Source of the DNA: Lytechinus pictus
Taxonomy: Eukaryota; Echinodermata; Echinoidea; Temnopleuroida; Toxopneustidae
Assembly (NCBI RefSeq): GCF_037042905.1
Contig: NC_087246.1
Span: 36,016,001 to 36,080,000 of the forward strand
Length of the DNA stretch: 64,000 bases
Direction: 5' to 3'
The notes beneath the pieces are model-generated. The model did not search any database. It was not told the origin of the DNA and saw only the letters and a list, made by a program, of their open reading frames with translations. Position numbers and translations under genes: made by a program. Shown one piece after another: positions 45,923 to 58,800 of the stretch (position 1 is its first letter; each line of letters begins with the position of its first letter).

Positions 45923-48900
45923 TCAATTATTAGGCTGAAATTGTTGCACTTGGGCCTGTTGTAATTGACCTGGAGAGACACCAGAGTATGGATGGATATT
46001 AAATTGAATGAAGTGCAAGAGATAAAAATATAAAATCATAATCGTGTAAAAATTGCTTACATATAACACTAAAAATGCAACCTGTGGTGCCAGTAACATC
46101 AATTCACAATTAAAATATTATGATATTGAAAACTTTACATGCTGTACACGTTTAAGTCTATACAGCCATTTAAATTGAACAATAGAATAAGGGATAAAAC
46201 AAAATAAAAACATTATATGTATGTTTATATAATGAATTATTAGGGTTTATGACTTTCATTGCTCTCTAATTTCTTTTTTACATAGCTGTTTATTGTTCTG
46301 TATTGTTGTCAGATGAGAGAAGGTTGACATGGTATAAATTGTTGTGGATGATACTGAACTAACCTGGCTGCGCCTGCATGTAAGGACCTTGGACTGGTGA
46401 TGTTAGTATAGATTGTTGGCCATGTTGACCGTGAATGTTGATAGGTTGAGCCCCTCCTCCGTGCTGCCCCTGATTGCTAGAAAGGAAGACTGGCTTGGGG
46501 TGGGGGTGGGGCGATGAGTGCACAGGGGTCACATTGGTGATATTCGCCACCGCATGGGGCGCGTGGGGGTACTGGTGGAGGACCGGTTGAGGGTGGGGGT
46601 GCATTGGTTGGATGATGTTCTGTTGCTGGTTGTGGTTGTTGGTAGCGTGAGGGGCGCCGGCATTGCCACCACCCTGCTGGTTGGCGGCAACCATGGCAGC
46701 CATCATCTGGTGGTTCTGTTGCTGTTGTTGACCCATAGCTTGCATGTTCTGTGGATGGAATTGCTGATGTTGCTGTTGGTGCGGCTGCTGTTGCTGCAGG
46801 AGGTATAAGGAGAAAATTCACATGAATTTCAAACCACAGCACATCCAACATTCACTTGTCACTTAACCCCATCTAGCACGGCTAAAAAAAAACCACACCC
46901 CCCCTACTTTTGACATTTTTTGTGATAAATCTGTAATGTGAATAGATCGTGCCACAATTTGTTATGACTTTTTTTCCTTTCAAACCTTGTGCAACTTTTA
47001 AGACCAAATTCACGACCCCCGGGTCTGCAGATCCGAAGCAATATTTCATAAGTGCATGTCAGATCAAAAATTAATCAAAAACATGATTTCATGTGAAAAT
47101 TAAATGCATATTATGTATAAGGTCAAAATTCATAAATGTATATTTACTTTCATTGATTAAAAGCAAATGATTTCATGTTATTAAAAAAAAAACTAGGAAA
47201 AATTTTGGTATTGCCACTTTCTTCATGTGATAAGGATTATAAATTGACATATCACTTACAAATTGGCAATCACTATTTACAATAGATTGTGAATAAATTT
47301 CTTGTTAAATCTCTTTATAATGCAAATATGTGCTTGGAACAGTTGGCTTTCAAAGGCTGCTATAAAAGATATGCAACAGTATATATTGTAATTTTGAGGA
47401 TTTGTTTCTTGACAAAATTTGTAGGCTTATTTGGTGCCCCCGTCAGATCTTGGTCGTTGATCGCACGATCACAACAAGAACTGGCACCCACATCACTCAT
47501 GACAAATCTCCAAAATTTGATATTTAACTGTACCACTGTTGCATTTTGCTCATTGAATTTTACTATTTTTATTTAAATTTCAATACTAGCAGCCTGGAGA
47601 ATCCCCTTTAATCTGCAAAAGGATGATTCTCAAATTTACAACATATGGCAAGATCTGTTTAAAATGTTGATTTTTACGATGTCACATGTGGGCAGTTGCT
47701 CCATATCAGGTGATATGAAAAACATTTAGTAATGCGTCATGACGAATGAAAAGTATTCAAACCTGTTGGTTGGCCTGATGCATAGCAGCCTGATTGACAG
47801 GGCTTGGTGACGGCCTACCCCCGTGGGCAGCCTGGGCCTGCTGCATCATGCTCCCCTGACTCTGACCCTGAGGGGTATGGGAGAGGGGTGGGGTGGTGTG
47901 CTGGTGATTGTGAGGGTGCTGCTGATGAGACTGCTGGTGGGGTTGCTGGTGCTGATATTGGACCGTCGGGTTCTGATGGGGCTGGGGCTGGCTGAATTGA
48001 TGGTATGGGGTAGGCATCTGACTGGGCGTCTGCTGTGAGATGGGGATGTTACCCGGGTGCTGGAAATTACCTAAACCGGCAGCTGTGGAAAGAAAAAAAA
48101 TGATGATTCCCAAGTCATTGGAGTCGTAACAGAGTCCAGAATGAAAAGCACATACCTTGTAAAAAAAACATAGAAATACTCAAAACAATTTTTTTTAACA
48201 AATCTTTAGTTCATAAAACCATTGCAAGGACATCAAAACAATTAGAAACTGATATACACTTGTACAAAAAGGTATAGCCATAAATACAGTATTTGAATGA
48301 CTTTGTATAATTTTCCATGTTCATAGCCATACCATGTTCATGTGCACTTTATAGCATCAATCGCATCTAATATCAGATAATGTAATATGTGGCTGTCTTT
48401 AGAACCATGCTAACTTCGACGACGACTTTGAGCCCAACTTTAAGTCTATGGCAAACTATGTACAATAACATTACAAAAAAATTGTAAGTATCCATTGTAA
48501 ATATTTCTAGGAATGGTACTTACGAATCATCTGTGTTGGAAAGACCATGACCTGTTGTGGATCCTGTGACATCTGATGTTGACTATGGCCGCCAGGTTGG
48601 CCTGCCGCTACCATGTTCTGTTGGGTTGCTAACCTGGGACCCATCGCCTGAACAAAATTCAATTAAAAATGGATTTCAAGTGCTGTAAAGTCTCACAGTC
48701 AAGCTTAAAACAGATCTTTTCGAGTCTTCGTCTTTGATTTGATATCCCTTTGGCCATCCCCCTTTATGCCTTCAATGTTCATGATTAATTCACATCCTGC
48801 TCATGATTTGTAGTATTCATTAGTATTACTGTATATTGAGGCGATTAGATTGCATGCAATTTGTTGTGCAAAATTTGTTTCTTGGCAATCTATTTCTTTA

Positions 48901-49818
48901 TATTCATCAATTCATTTTCCAATTCGCTATTTTATAGAACACAAAAATAATCATTAATATTACAGATATCCAAGAATCCATCATTGCTATCAAATCGCAA
49001 AAAACATACTACCTTCTGTTGGTGGACGTTGTAGACGTAGGGCACATTGGGATTATGACCCAACACCTGGGTATGGTTGATTGGTTGAGCGCTAGAGACG
49101 GGGCCACCGCCAGGACCAGCCTGGTGGGGAGTGAAGGGTAGCATGGTAGGAACCGGTGCGACCAAGGGCTGACCCGCAGCTATCGATACCGGTAACATGT
49201 GAATGTCGTGTTGACCGCCGTGCGATCTGATCTGGGGCAGGTTTGTGGCACCTAGAGAGATATTTAAAAAATAAGGTCATCACTTCATGTTTTCAATGGG
49301 TCGATACCCATCAAAGCAACCAAATTTTCAGACATATCCTTGACCCGAACACTTTTTTTCTCAAAAAGGCCTGGAATATTTCAACCCGAAGTCAATCTGT
49401 TGCATTATCTTTAGGTCTGTGCAATATTTGCCCCATCCCCACCCTCTTCCCTTCGAGAGTAAGGGTTGCATTTGTACTGGCGTTTAATACAAAACATGAA
49501 AAGGGTATAAATTTCACCAATAATGTCAATTCTTTCGGGGATATACTTCAAGGACACCTGGTACATGTAGCGTGTATGCATGAGAACTACAATGGAGTCA
49601 AGTGAGTGACCTCGGAGGAAAATGAATTGTGAAGGCTTACCTTTTCTTGGTCCCACTCCCCTGATCGGGGTGTAGTGTACAGGCTGAGGAAGTGGTATTC
49701 CAAGGATGGGCTGATTGAGCTGCTGACTATAGGCCTGACCAGGTATAACCTGGGGGGCTGGACTAGGTTGGGATGGTGGTCGTGGAGGGGTAGGTGTCTT
49801 TTGGGGATGCATCCTCTG
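45923..49818 (-). CDS. ATXN2: ATXN2 exons for the Gln/Pro/His-rich C-terminus and stop
   Basis: Exons at 49641-49818, 49013-49251, 48524-48647, 47763-48082, 46364-46793 and 45923-45969. The sequence is low-complexity and aggregation-prone in type (for example QQSHQQHPHNHQHTTPPLSH and MGQQQQQNHQMMAAMVAANQ). It contains VPYVYNVHQQK and HYTPIRGVGPRKGKP islands. The last exon encodes QLQQAQVQQFQPNN and the TGA. One 3' splice site (49815-49821) has a tandem CAGCAG, so the exon may start with or without an extra Gln. Confidence 0.93.
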
Positions 49819-52800
49819 CTGTAAAGAAAACAAGAAAAATCAATCCAAATATGGTCACAAAATTATTACAGAAAATAAGACATTGCTTTAGTATATACCT
49901 ATTCAAATAGGATTAAAAAATTACCACAAAAAGAGAGACAAAGCTTTCGTGCCAATTCAGATAAGGTCACTCACACCAGCATGAACATGTTCTGGAAAAT
50001 TACAAGCAAAGTTACGTTGATGAAGCTGGTAACTTACTGTCCCAGCAAGAGATATCCTTCACCAAAGCCTCACACAATTTCAACTACAGAGTGAGGAGAC
50101 GAATCATGTAACATGTATGAAACAGAGTGCATTGCTTATATTTATATTTACATTTGTCTGTCATAAACATGGGTGGACAACGTCTAAAATGGTATCAAAT
50201 TCCCCATGTAACAGTTGATAACATTTCTTTAACTAAATTACTTACTGGAACAAATGGTTTTGCAAGTGGGTTGAATTCCTTTGCATTTGGATTTAGCGTT
50301 GACTTCTTGACCCTGTAGTTTACATAAAGACAAGAATGATACAATGTATTACCTTTGTGCATTCTGAAAACATCACTACTCTCTCTCTATAATACATGTC
50401 TTTCATATTCCATATAGAATTTAATGATTTAGAGGAAAACAATATTTATGTAGATCTTGTACTGTAGATTTCATTTGAAATAAATGAATTATACCTATAC
50501 CAGCCCAAGGCGCAGATTTATGCTCCAAATATGATAGAATATCATACAACTCCCAAGAATGTTCTGTAATGTGATTGGTCCAAAACGGATCACATGATAT
50601 TCAGCAAATTGCACTATGGCATCCAAAATGCGCTATCCTGCAATCTGACGTCAGAGTGCAGGATAATGCGAGGTCAGGAATTATCTAGAATTAAGATCAA
50701 ATATAGCATTCGGGCATCTCTGTAACATGGGGGGGGGGTAATGCATGCATTCTTGTTCATAGAGGACCTAAATAATGAACTCTGTGCTCGACTCACCAAA
50801 TGGATATACCGCACTCGGTCCTGCAGACCTCGGTGCGGTATATCCATTGGCTCTTCTCGCACATCGTTCATTATTTGGCCCTGCATGCATGAGCTTATGT
50901 GCATTATTTGTATAATAATGAGTCCAATATGCACATGTGAGAATCCGTACCCCCCCCCCTCCCCCTTCAGTAAAAACACTCACTTATCTATTATTAGTTA
51001 CTTTAGGTAAATATCAGAGATCTTAGAGTTGGAAGACTTGAAAGAGTAGATGACCTAAAGCAACATTTACAATCAGACTTCATCAAGGACCACACATAAA
51101 GGAATATACAGGAAGCAACTGCACTTACACATCTGCTGCATCTTTTTTCTCATCTCCAGTCAAGGTTGGAGTTGTGACTTTTTCAGGCGTCTGCATGGTA
51201 GACGTTGCAGTAGCAGCCACTGTCGACGACGTGACAGGTGCCTGCGTTGTTGCTACAACAGGAGCAACTGAGGAACTGGAAGGAGCAGACGTTGCAGGCT
51301 CACTAACTGGTCCTCCTGGTGATGGTTGCATGGGTTGTGCTGTAGCAGCAGCAACAGCAGGCTTGCCTTGTTGTTGTTGCTGTTGCTCTTGAGGTGGCTG
51401 GGTTGGTGTGCTCGGTGTGGTAGCCCCCTGAGTAGCAGTGGCTGCGTGCGGTGATGCCGGTTGTGAGAAAGTTTGTGTTGTGGCTGCTCCCGCCTTGTCC
51501 TTATCTTGTAACTGTTGGGGAAAAGTAGAGTTCAGGAGCCCCGTTTCATAAAGGACTTGCAACTGTTTTAGCTTTGCCATAATGGCAACTACCATGGCAA
51601 CAGGGCTCAGCAGCCAATCAGAATCAAGGTTACCATGGTAGTATGGCAAAGTTCAACAGTTGCAAGTCCTTTATGAAACGGGCCCCAGACCTCATGCCTT
51701 TATTTCTGAAATTTACCGATCAGTTATTTACTAGTTGTCTCAGAACATTTCTAGGCTTGCTGCATGAGAAATTAAATAACCTTAAAATAACAAAAAGCTT
51801 AAAGTTAAGAAATGTGGACGAAAATGGCTTTCATAAATCTATCTTCGAGCTCCATTTAACATATTGAGGTTTGAGTTTAGATAATGTGAGAAAGCTAAAA
51901 TAGATAGAACAAAAGTTCTAGTATTGTATAGTATCAGTGTTCTACACAAATGCAATTGTTTCATTGCAATACCAAAATGGGTGGTGCCATACCAAGGTCA
52001 GACTTGATCTGTTGCAATCATGCATACCAGCATGACCTGCTAGTGATTGTCTCATGATCAGCGATCGATTATACTATTATTGATTTAATTACTCACCATG
52101 AAATTATCTCCAAACTCCTTCAAATTGTCTATAGTTTGCTCTGCAACAGAAGAAAAGAGTCACAGGAGAACATTCAACATAAAAAAGACATTCAAAACAA
52201 TTCTACTCCCGTTAGGCTTTTAATCAGTAAGATAATTTGCAATTTGCCTCTGATTACAAGGCGAAAGTCAGAACTGCTACACCACGGCGCTTCCACCAAA
52301 ATTGTCTCATCCTTTCATAATTCCTTATCAGAACAAAACTCCCATATGGAGTTAAGGAGTTATGAAGTTAGGTTTGAGTTTGATTTGTTTATTGGATCTA
52401 TTGCATTACTGCTATTGACCAGAGAAAATTCAATTGGGCCAGAGCTTTTAGGCGCATCTTGACGCTAAATGGACTGCATCTGAAACATGTATTTGACATG
52501 ATGCTAAGTTTATATACAAAATGTTGCAGAGGGGGACATTATGGCCCAAATTCACAAAGCTGGTTTTTAAATCCATCAGTTTTTATGCAGATTTCCTGTA
52601 TAAATTACGCTTATATATTTAATAATTATTTATATAATTACGCGTATATATATAACAAAAAAAGTCCAATGCGGATGCGGGCTTTTGTCACAGTGGGCAA
52701 ATTGACGCCTGTTGCCGTGGTTATCCACACTATTCCATGAACCCACTATTTTTAATTAAGGAGTCCACTCTTCAAACAGTGAACTCTTGAATATAATAGC

Positions 52801-55800
52801 ATACAAAGTTGGCGCACTGTGACAAAAGCGCGCATCAGCATTGGACATTTTTTAATATACGCGCTAAATAAGCGTTATTTATACAGGAAATCTGCATAAA
52901 CCATGTGTTCAACCGATGGTTTTAAAACCAGCTTTGTTAATTTGGGCCTGTAAGTTTGTTGCATGATATACCGGTATTCTTATAGACCAAACATTATTAA
53001 TCAAAGTAATGTCCAAATATGCCTAAAAATACCGTATTCAGAGAGGAAAAGTTTTGGACAGAGTTGGCACCCCAACGGGTTTAACAGTCACAGAAAATCA
53101 AATTGTCTGTAGCTTTGGGGAATTTCAGCTTTTAAATAATTGCATTTCAATACGCAATACTGATTGGAAAAAAACACATAATGATTGCTAAAAATAGAGA
53201 TGCAGAGGCTCAAAATTTGAAAATAGAAATGAGACAGTAATTTTGGCCCTAAAATGACAGATATGGTCAATTTTCAGAAGTAAACATGTGATATAATAAA
53301 TTCTCATCCTCTTGCAGGTTACTCTAAGAATGCCTACCTAATACATTTATCTTGCTATTGTAGATTTGTAATTACACTGTTAGAAAATTTATCCTTAAAA
53401 TAAAAGAAGTTCCTTCAGCAGAGTCTTGAGAACACCTGTAATCTTACCAGATTGCGTAATCTTACAGGAAATTGGTATTTGGTGAATGGAATCTTAGAAA
53501 TTTCCTTAAGTAAATCACTCTTTTCCCCTTTTTAAACAGACCTGTTCTGTTAAATTGCAGAAAAATTCCTGTTTTATGAATTTACAGAATGATTCTGTTA
53601 TAGCTTTCGGCAAAATCTTCTTTTTTTTCTGTAAAATCACATTTTTTTTAACAGTGTACAGTAGATATATTTCATTTGTTGATGCACAGGAGGTCATTAT
53701 TAGGAAAATGTACCCTAATTGTAAAACACGTAAGTCCCAAGTTTTCCATTTCCTCAAAATCAAAATTCTAAGCATTTTCAAATAGCGAAATCATACACAA
53801 CTCTTGTTAATAAACACACATTACATTAAACACTTCAAACAGGTCTAATTTAGATTTTCTGCTGATGCACCACGTATTTTTATTTGGGCAGATTTTGCTT
53901 TGTTTATAAACATTTAAGAAATATCTTGTACAAAATGTGGGGAATTGTGTTTTTCCGTGAAATGCAGTAAATTCTGTGTTCTTCCCAGATTCTGAGTTTT
54001 TTTTTTCTTATTTTAAATCACAAAAAAAAATGGTGACTTTGAGAGAGGAGGCACTCACTTTTACTTGAATCATTAGCAGGCCTTGGACTCCTGTCTATGG
54101 TTGGAATAATCCTCGGAGCCTGAGTTAAATCGGATGCCTTCTTATCTACATCTTGAGGACCAGCCCCTGATTTTTCAACTGAAATCACGAGAAAAGAATG
54201 TGTGTATATATATACTGGTTAATGTTCATTTGGTCTCTGATCAATTGGTCTCATTGCTGTTTGGTCTACACTGCACTTGTTCTTGTTCCCATTTAGTTTC
54301 ATTCACATATAGTCCAGTGCCCTGTTGGTCTCAATTTCACTTTGTCTTATCCTTTTTTACCCCGTCACAGGAAAATTTGGTTAATACATTTAATCTCACA
54401 ATATACGTAGAGTGGTACTACACTAAATGGTTCAAGACCATGTGGATAATTAGACAAAATTGTATAGCTTGGCAAAATAGCAATTAAACCAAATGGTAAG
54501 TAGACAAATATATTTTTAAGATTTAACAAAATGTTTGAAAATCATGAAAAAGTTTATCCTTTTCTCCAAAATAAGAATTAATATCCCATATAGTAGACAG
54601 TGGTCAGTTACGCTGTAGACCATTAATACAAGATGAATTACTGGCTCTGAAGCCATTGCATGCTTAATTTTTTAATTCCCATAAGCTTTAAACAGGGACA
54701 ACCACTTCCAGTAGGCAATAGATTAATTGATACACAATCTAAATCTAAATTAGCGTGTTAATCTTTCATACTAGAAGTCACTTACTATTAGACGGTTTAT
54801 CAGCCGCAGCGGCCGGTATCGATGACGACGATGCTGGGGCTGGAACATTAGATTGCACTGGTGAGCGAATGATAGGATTGCCCATGTCAGGGGCAGTCCG
54901 TCTCCCACTGGAGGGTAACCTTTGAGGGAGGGGTGGCTGCGACACGGGTGACCTGAACTCGTCAAAAAAAAATAATAATAAAAAGAATTAGCCAAATGAT
55001 TGCTTATACAGTGTGTCCCAGTAAAGGGAAAACTAGGATTTTTTCAGCATAGGTAAAAGATTAATGACATCTTATTCACATCAATATGAATGCTCATATT
55101 TCTCCTTTATTTTGAAACCTATGAGATGAAAAGGTCACCCATAGATGAGCAAGAGTTTAAAAATTCAATGTCAAAATCAAAAGTTGTGCAGAACAAATGG
55201 GACGCTTCATAAAAACGGTGACTAAATATACCCCTTACTAAAATAAATACTACCGATTGTAAACATGGCCTGGTAAGCTGATGCGTCAAGCTGCTATAAG
55301 CAACTAAACCCAGGACCAGTAATACAAAGTTTGGCCAATGACCATAGGCTGTGTCTTATCATTGCATTCATCAATTTGTTCAATCAAGCATTAATTCAAA
55401 TATGTAATAGAAAGGATAAGAAGCTATCGTGCAAAAAGGCCATTGTGATGTCATCGCGCATATAAACTGAAGTGCTTATCTACGTCAAAATTTTGATTTT
55501 GCGAATTAGGCCTGATCAAATAAAGGATAAGATGCAAAAGGATCTGTAATTTGTACAAATAATTTTCTATTTGATGCTGGTGAAATGCTGGTGAAATGCC
55601 GGCTTTATCCGATCTATTGCTGCCCTGGGGGATCAGTGCACAGGCTTAAACAAGCTAGACACTGCACTGCATGCTCAGGCAGCCGGCAGCAGTAGGCCCT
55701 GGCCTCGGCGCGGGCCAGGCATACACACACAAAGCTACCGGTGGCCTGAGGCTGGCTAGTACTAGGGACCTAGGGTCTAGTACGCTGGCTACATTAGCCT

Positions 55801-58800
55801 ATGCAAATATGGTATATGCTAGCATATTATCAAGTTAGGCATATATACTGATGTAGTCCAGGATTATAAAGGATGTGCATTACATTTTAGAATTTTCATG
55901 CTCTGGTAGAAATTTAATGCACCCGGTAAAAATATCATGCGTCCGGTAAATTTATCCGCGCCTCCTGTAAATTTTTTCATGCGTCTGATAAATTGAATTT
56001 ACCGGACGCATGAAATTATCATGCATCCCGTAAATCGTTAATTTTTGTGGTTTATTCCAATAAAACTTATCCATATCAGTGGAACTGTGTGCATGCTGTA
56101 ACTTTGGCATTACAGTCTAAACCGATTCGGCTGCACCTCGTGGGTTAAACCATGCCAAAGTTACCTCATGCACACAGTTCCTACCGACCCATTTTAACCC
56201 ATGCATCATTTGTATGCTATCAATCTCAAAGCTCTGTGTTACTGGGCCTTATTCTGCATGTACCTTGGATTAGCAGCCATATGAGATTGTTGAGGTGATT
56301 GCTGCATCTGCATGGGCATCTGCTGGTTCCTGGCAGCTGGGTGTCCATGAGGAGGTGTTTGTACCCTCTGCTGTGGGGAGGGGAGGTTATGAGGAGACGT
56401 CTGGTACGATTGCTGGTGTGGGGGATGCATGTGGGGGGACTGCGCCCTGTTGCGGCCAGCCGCACTGTGCAGGGGCAGTACAGGGGGTGGGGTGGCCCGT
56501 TGGTGATTCCGATGATGGTGACCGGGGGGTCCCCCGCTGCTGTTTGGCGATGGGCCATCTTGCTTGTTCCTCAAAGCTGGAGGCACATACCTGCCACTGA
56601 AAGGAAATAAGAATGAAAAGAATGTTACTTCATAAACGATACCATCTAAAGATTTACTTTGTCTTTCAGAGTCTTAACCCTAATTCTCCCGGGGGGGGGC
56701 CATAATGGCCCCCCCCCTCGACAATTTTCGCGATATATCCGCTGCGCAAAATTTTTTGACCTCGCCGCTCACTGACTTTTTACTTTCAAGTCTCGCGCAA
56801 ATTTTGAGACCAAATTTGTGACGCCCGGATACGCGGTTACGACATTACGCAACATTATGTAAGTGCATGTCAGACCCAAAATTGCTCATAAACGTGATTT
56901 CATGTACAAATCCAATGCAAATTGTGTATTTAGCCAAAATTCATAAATGTATCATTATTTCTACTTTTACTGATTGAATTTAATTAATTTTGCCTTGCTT
57001 ATGATCAGAATTAAGTCTGGAACGATTTCCATTGAAAAAACAATAAAAAACAAAAAGTAAAAAAAAAAGGAAATACATAAGAAATTCATAAAACAATAAA
57101 ATACATAAGAAATTGATTTCCAAACCGAAGTTTTTTTTAATTGCGATTGTTAAGAATGCTACAAAGAATATTTTAACCAAAAATTAGCATTCTAGGAGCT
57201 TTATTTAGTGAATTAGAGCAAAAAGTATGATTTATGCATAAATTAGCATAATTAATTCATATAAAATAAAATCTCATTATTTTGGAAAATTTTACCATAC
57301 AGCCTTGTAGATTACATCGCACACAACCAGCATGCAAATTTTTGCGTCGCTCGAGCGATCAGCGGCCGAGATCTTAAGGGGGGGCCATAATGGCCCCCCC
57401 CCCCCGGGAATGACAAGAATCAAAATACCCCGGGTGATTGAGGGTTAAGGGGAAAAATCTATTTTGTTTGGCTGAGCCGATGAATGTGTCAAAGCTGTAT
57501 TTAAACTGAAATACTGGAGAACGACATCGTCCCACCTCTCCAAAATGACTTTTTTTTTTTTAATCTGTCCTAAAAAATATAATCCTAACCATGAATGTTG
57601 TCAAATTACAGAATTTATCATCCTGTACTATAGCATATTTCGAAAGGAAGAATCACAAGGAAGAGGATAAAATCAAACCATACTTAAACTTCCTTGGTCA
57701 ACCCTGATGCATTACTGACAACATAGCTACACTAGGGACTTTACAAAGCCAAACAGAGGCTTTCCCTACAACAGATCTGAGCATTGTAAAAATCAATCAA
57801 GCATGCATACCCAAACCAATAGTCACAAAATATAAAATGCACTCATAATGAATATTCCCAACATAACATTGGGTCGCTGTGACAATGTCTGTTCACAGAA
57901 CCAAAGCTATTTTGTCTGAATAATGTCATGAAAATCAAGAACATGGATTATGGTATCATTCTTGCATGCACAGATGTATTCCCGAAGGTTGATTTTGTCA
58001 TAGTTCTCATAATACTCACCTATTATGGCCCTCATTACTGGAAGCACTAACAGGAGAAGAGGAAGAACTATGACCAGACTGTGGAGGGTTCATTGGACGT
58101 ACTACTGCACTGAACCGGTCTTCTTCTGTAGTCTCCAATTCCTTACCGATTCGAACCATGTAATCACTAGAACCCTCAATCTTCTTAGCCAGTTGATTAG
58201 CCCTCATAATCTTCCTCTGATAATCGTCCGTGTCTTTCATATCTAATGGAGTTCTACACAACGAAATTGATATGGAAACAAAATTTATATGGCCAAACAA
58301 AAAAAACATTAAAAAACAAATAGGCTTAAGCAACTATCGATATTTTACAGATCACTCTAATCCTTTTCCCTTCACACTTGTGACCAAATGAAAGGTGTTC
58401 TAAAACAACTGATCCTAATTACCACGTTGCCTTTGAATGTTTTTCATGACTCCTACTCAAAATGCAATATAACATTAATATTTTTAATCATGCTTTCAAC
58501 AAAGACCTCATTCACTCATCTTGCTGTGTATAAGAGATATTGTCCTCGTGAAGTGGGATGTCATTTCATAGACACCATTCTCATTATACTTTCTAAAACT
58601 AGTTTACTGGAAATCAGTTCAGGAAACCAGTTTGGAAGATCGCTTTGCTGCGTTCCCATTTGATCACCCGAAACAGGTTTTCAAAACCACTTCACGTAAA
58701 GCAGTCTTGTTGCTATGGGGACACTCTCGGTGGGGGGACATGTTTAACGCGAAATTTGAAACCGCAGCCTAGGCATTCCACATATAGTGTGTGGAGTAGC

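Noticed and set aside
46477-46851. Alternative long frames overlapping ATXN2 exons here and at 47.8, 51.2 and 56.3 kb.
   Set aside because: They are shadow frames of GC-rich coding exons; the ataxin-2 frame is the one that joins in phase with its neighbours.
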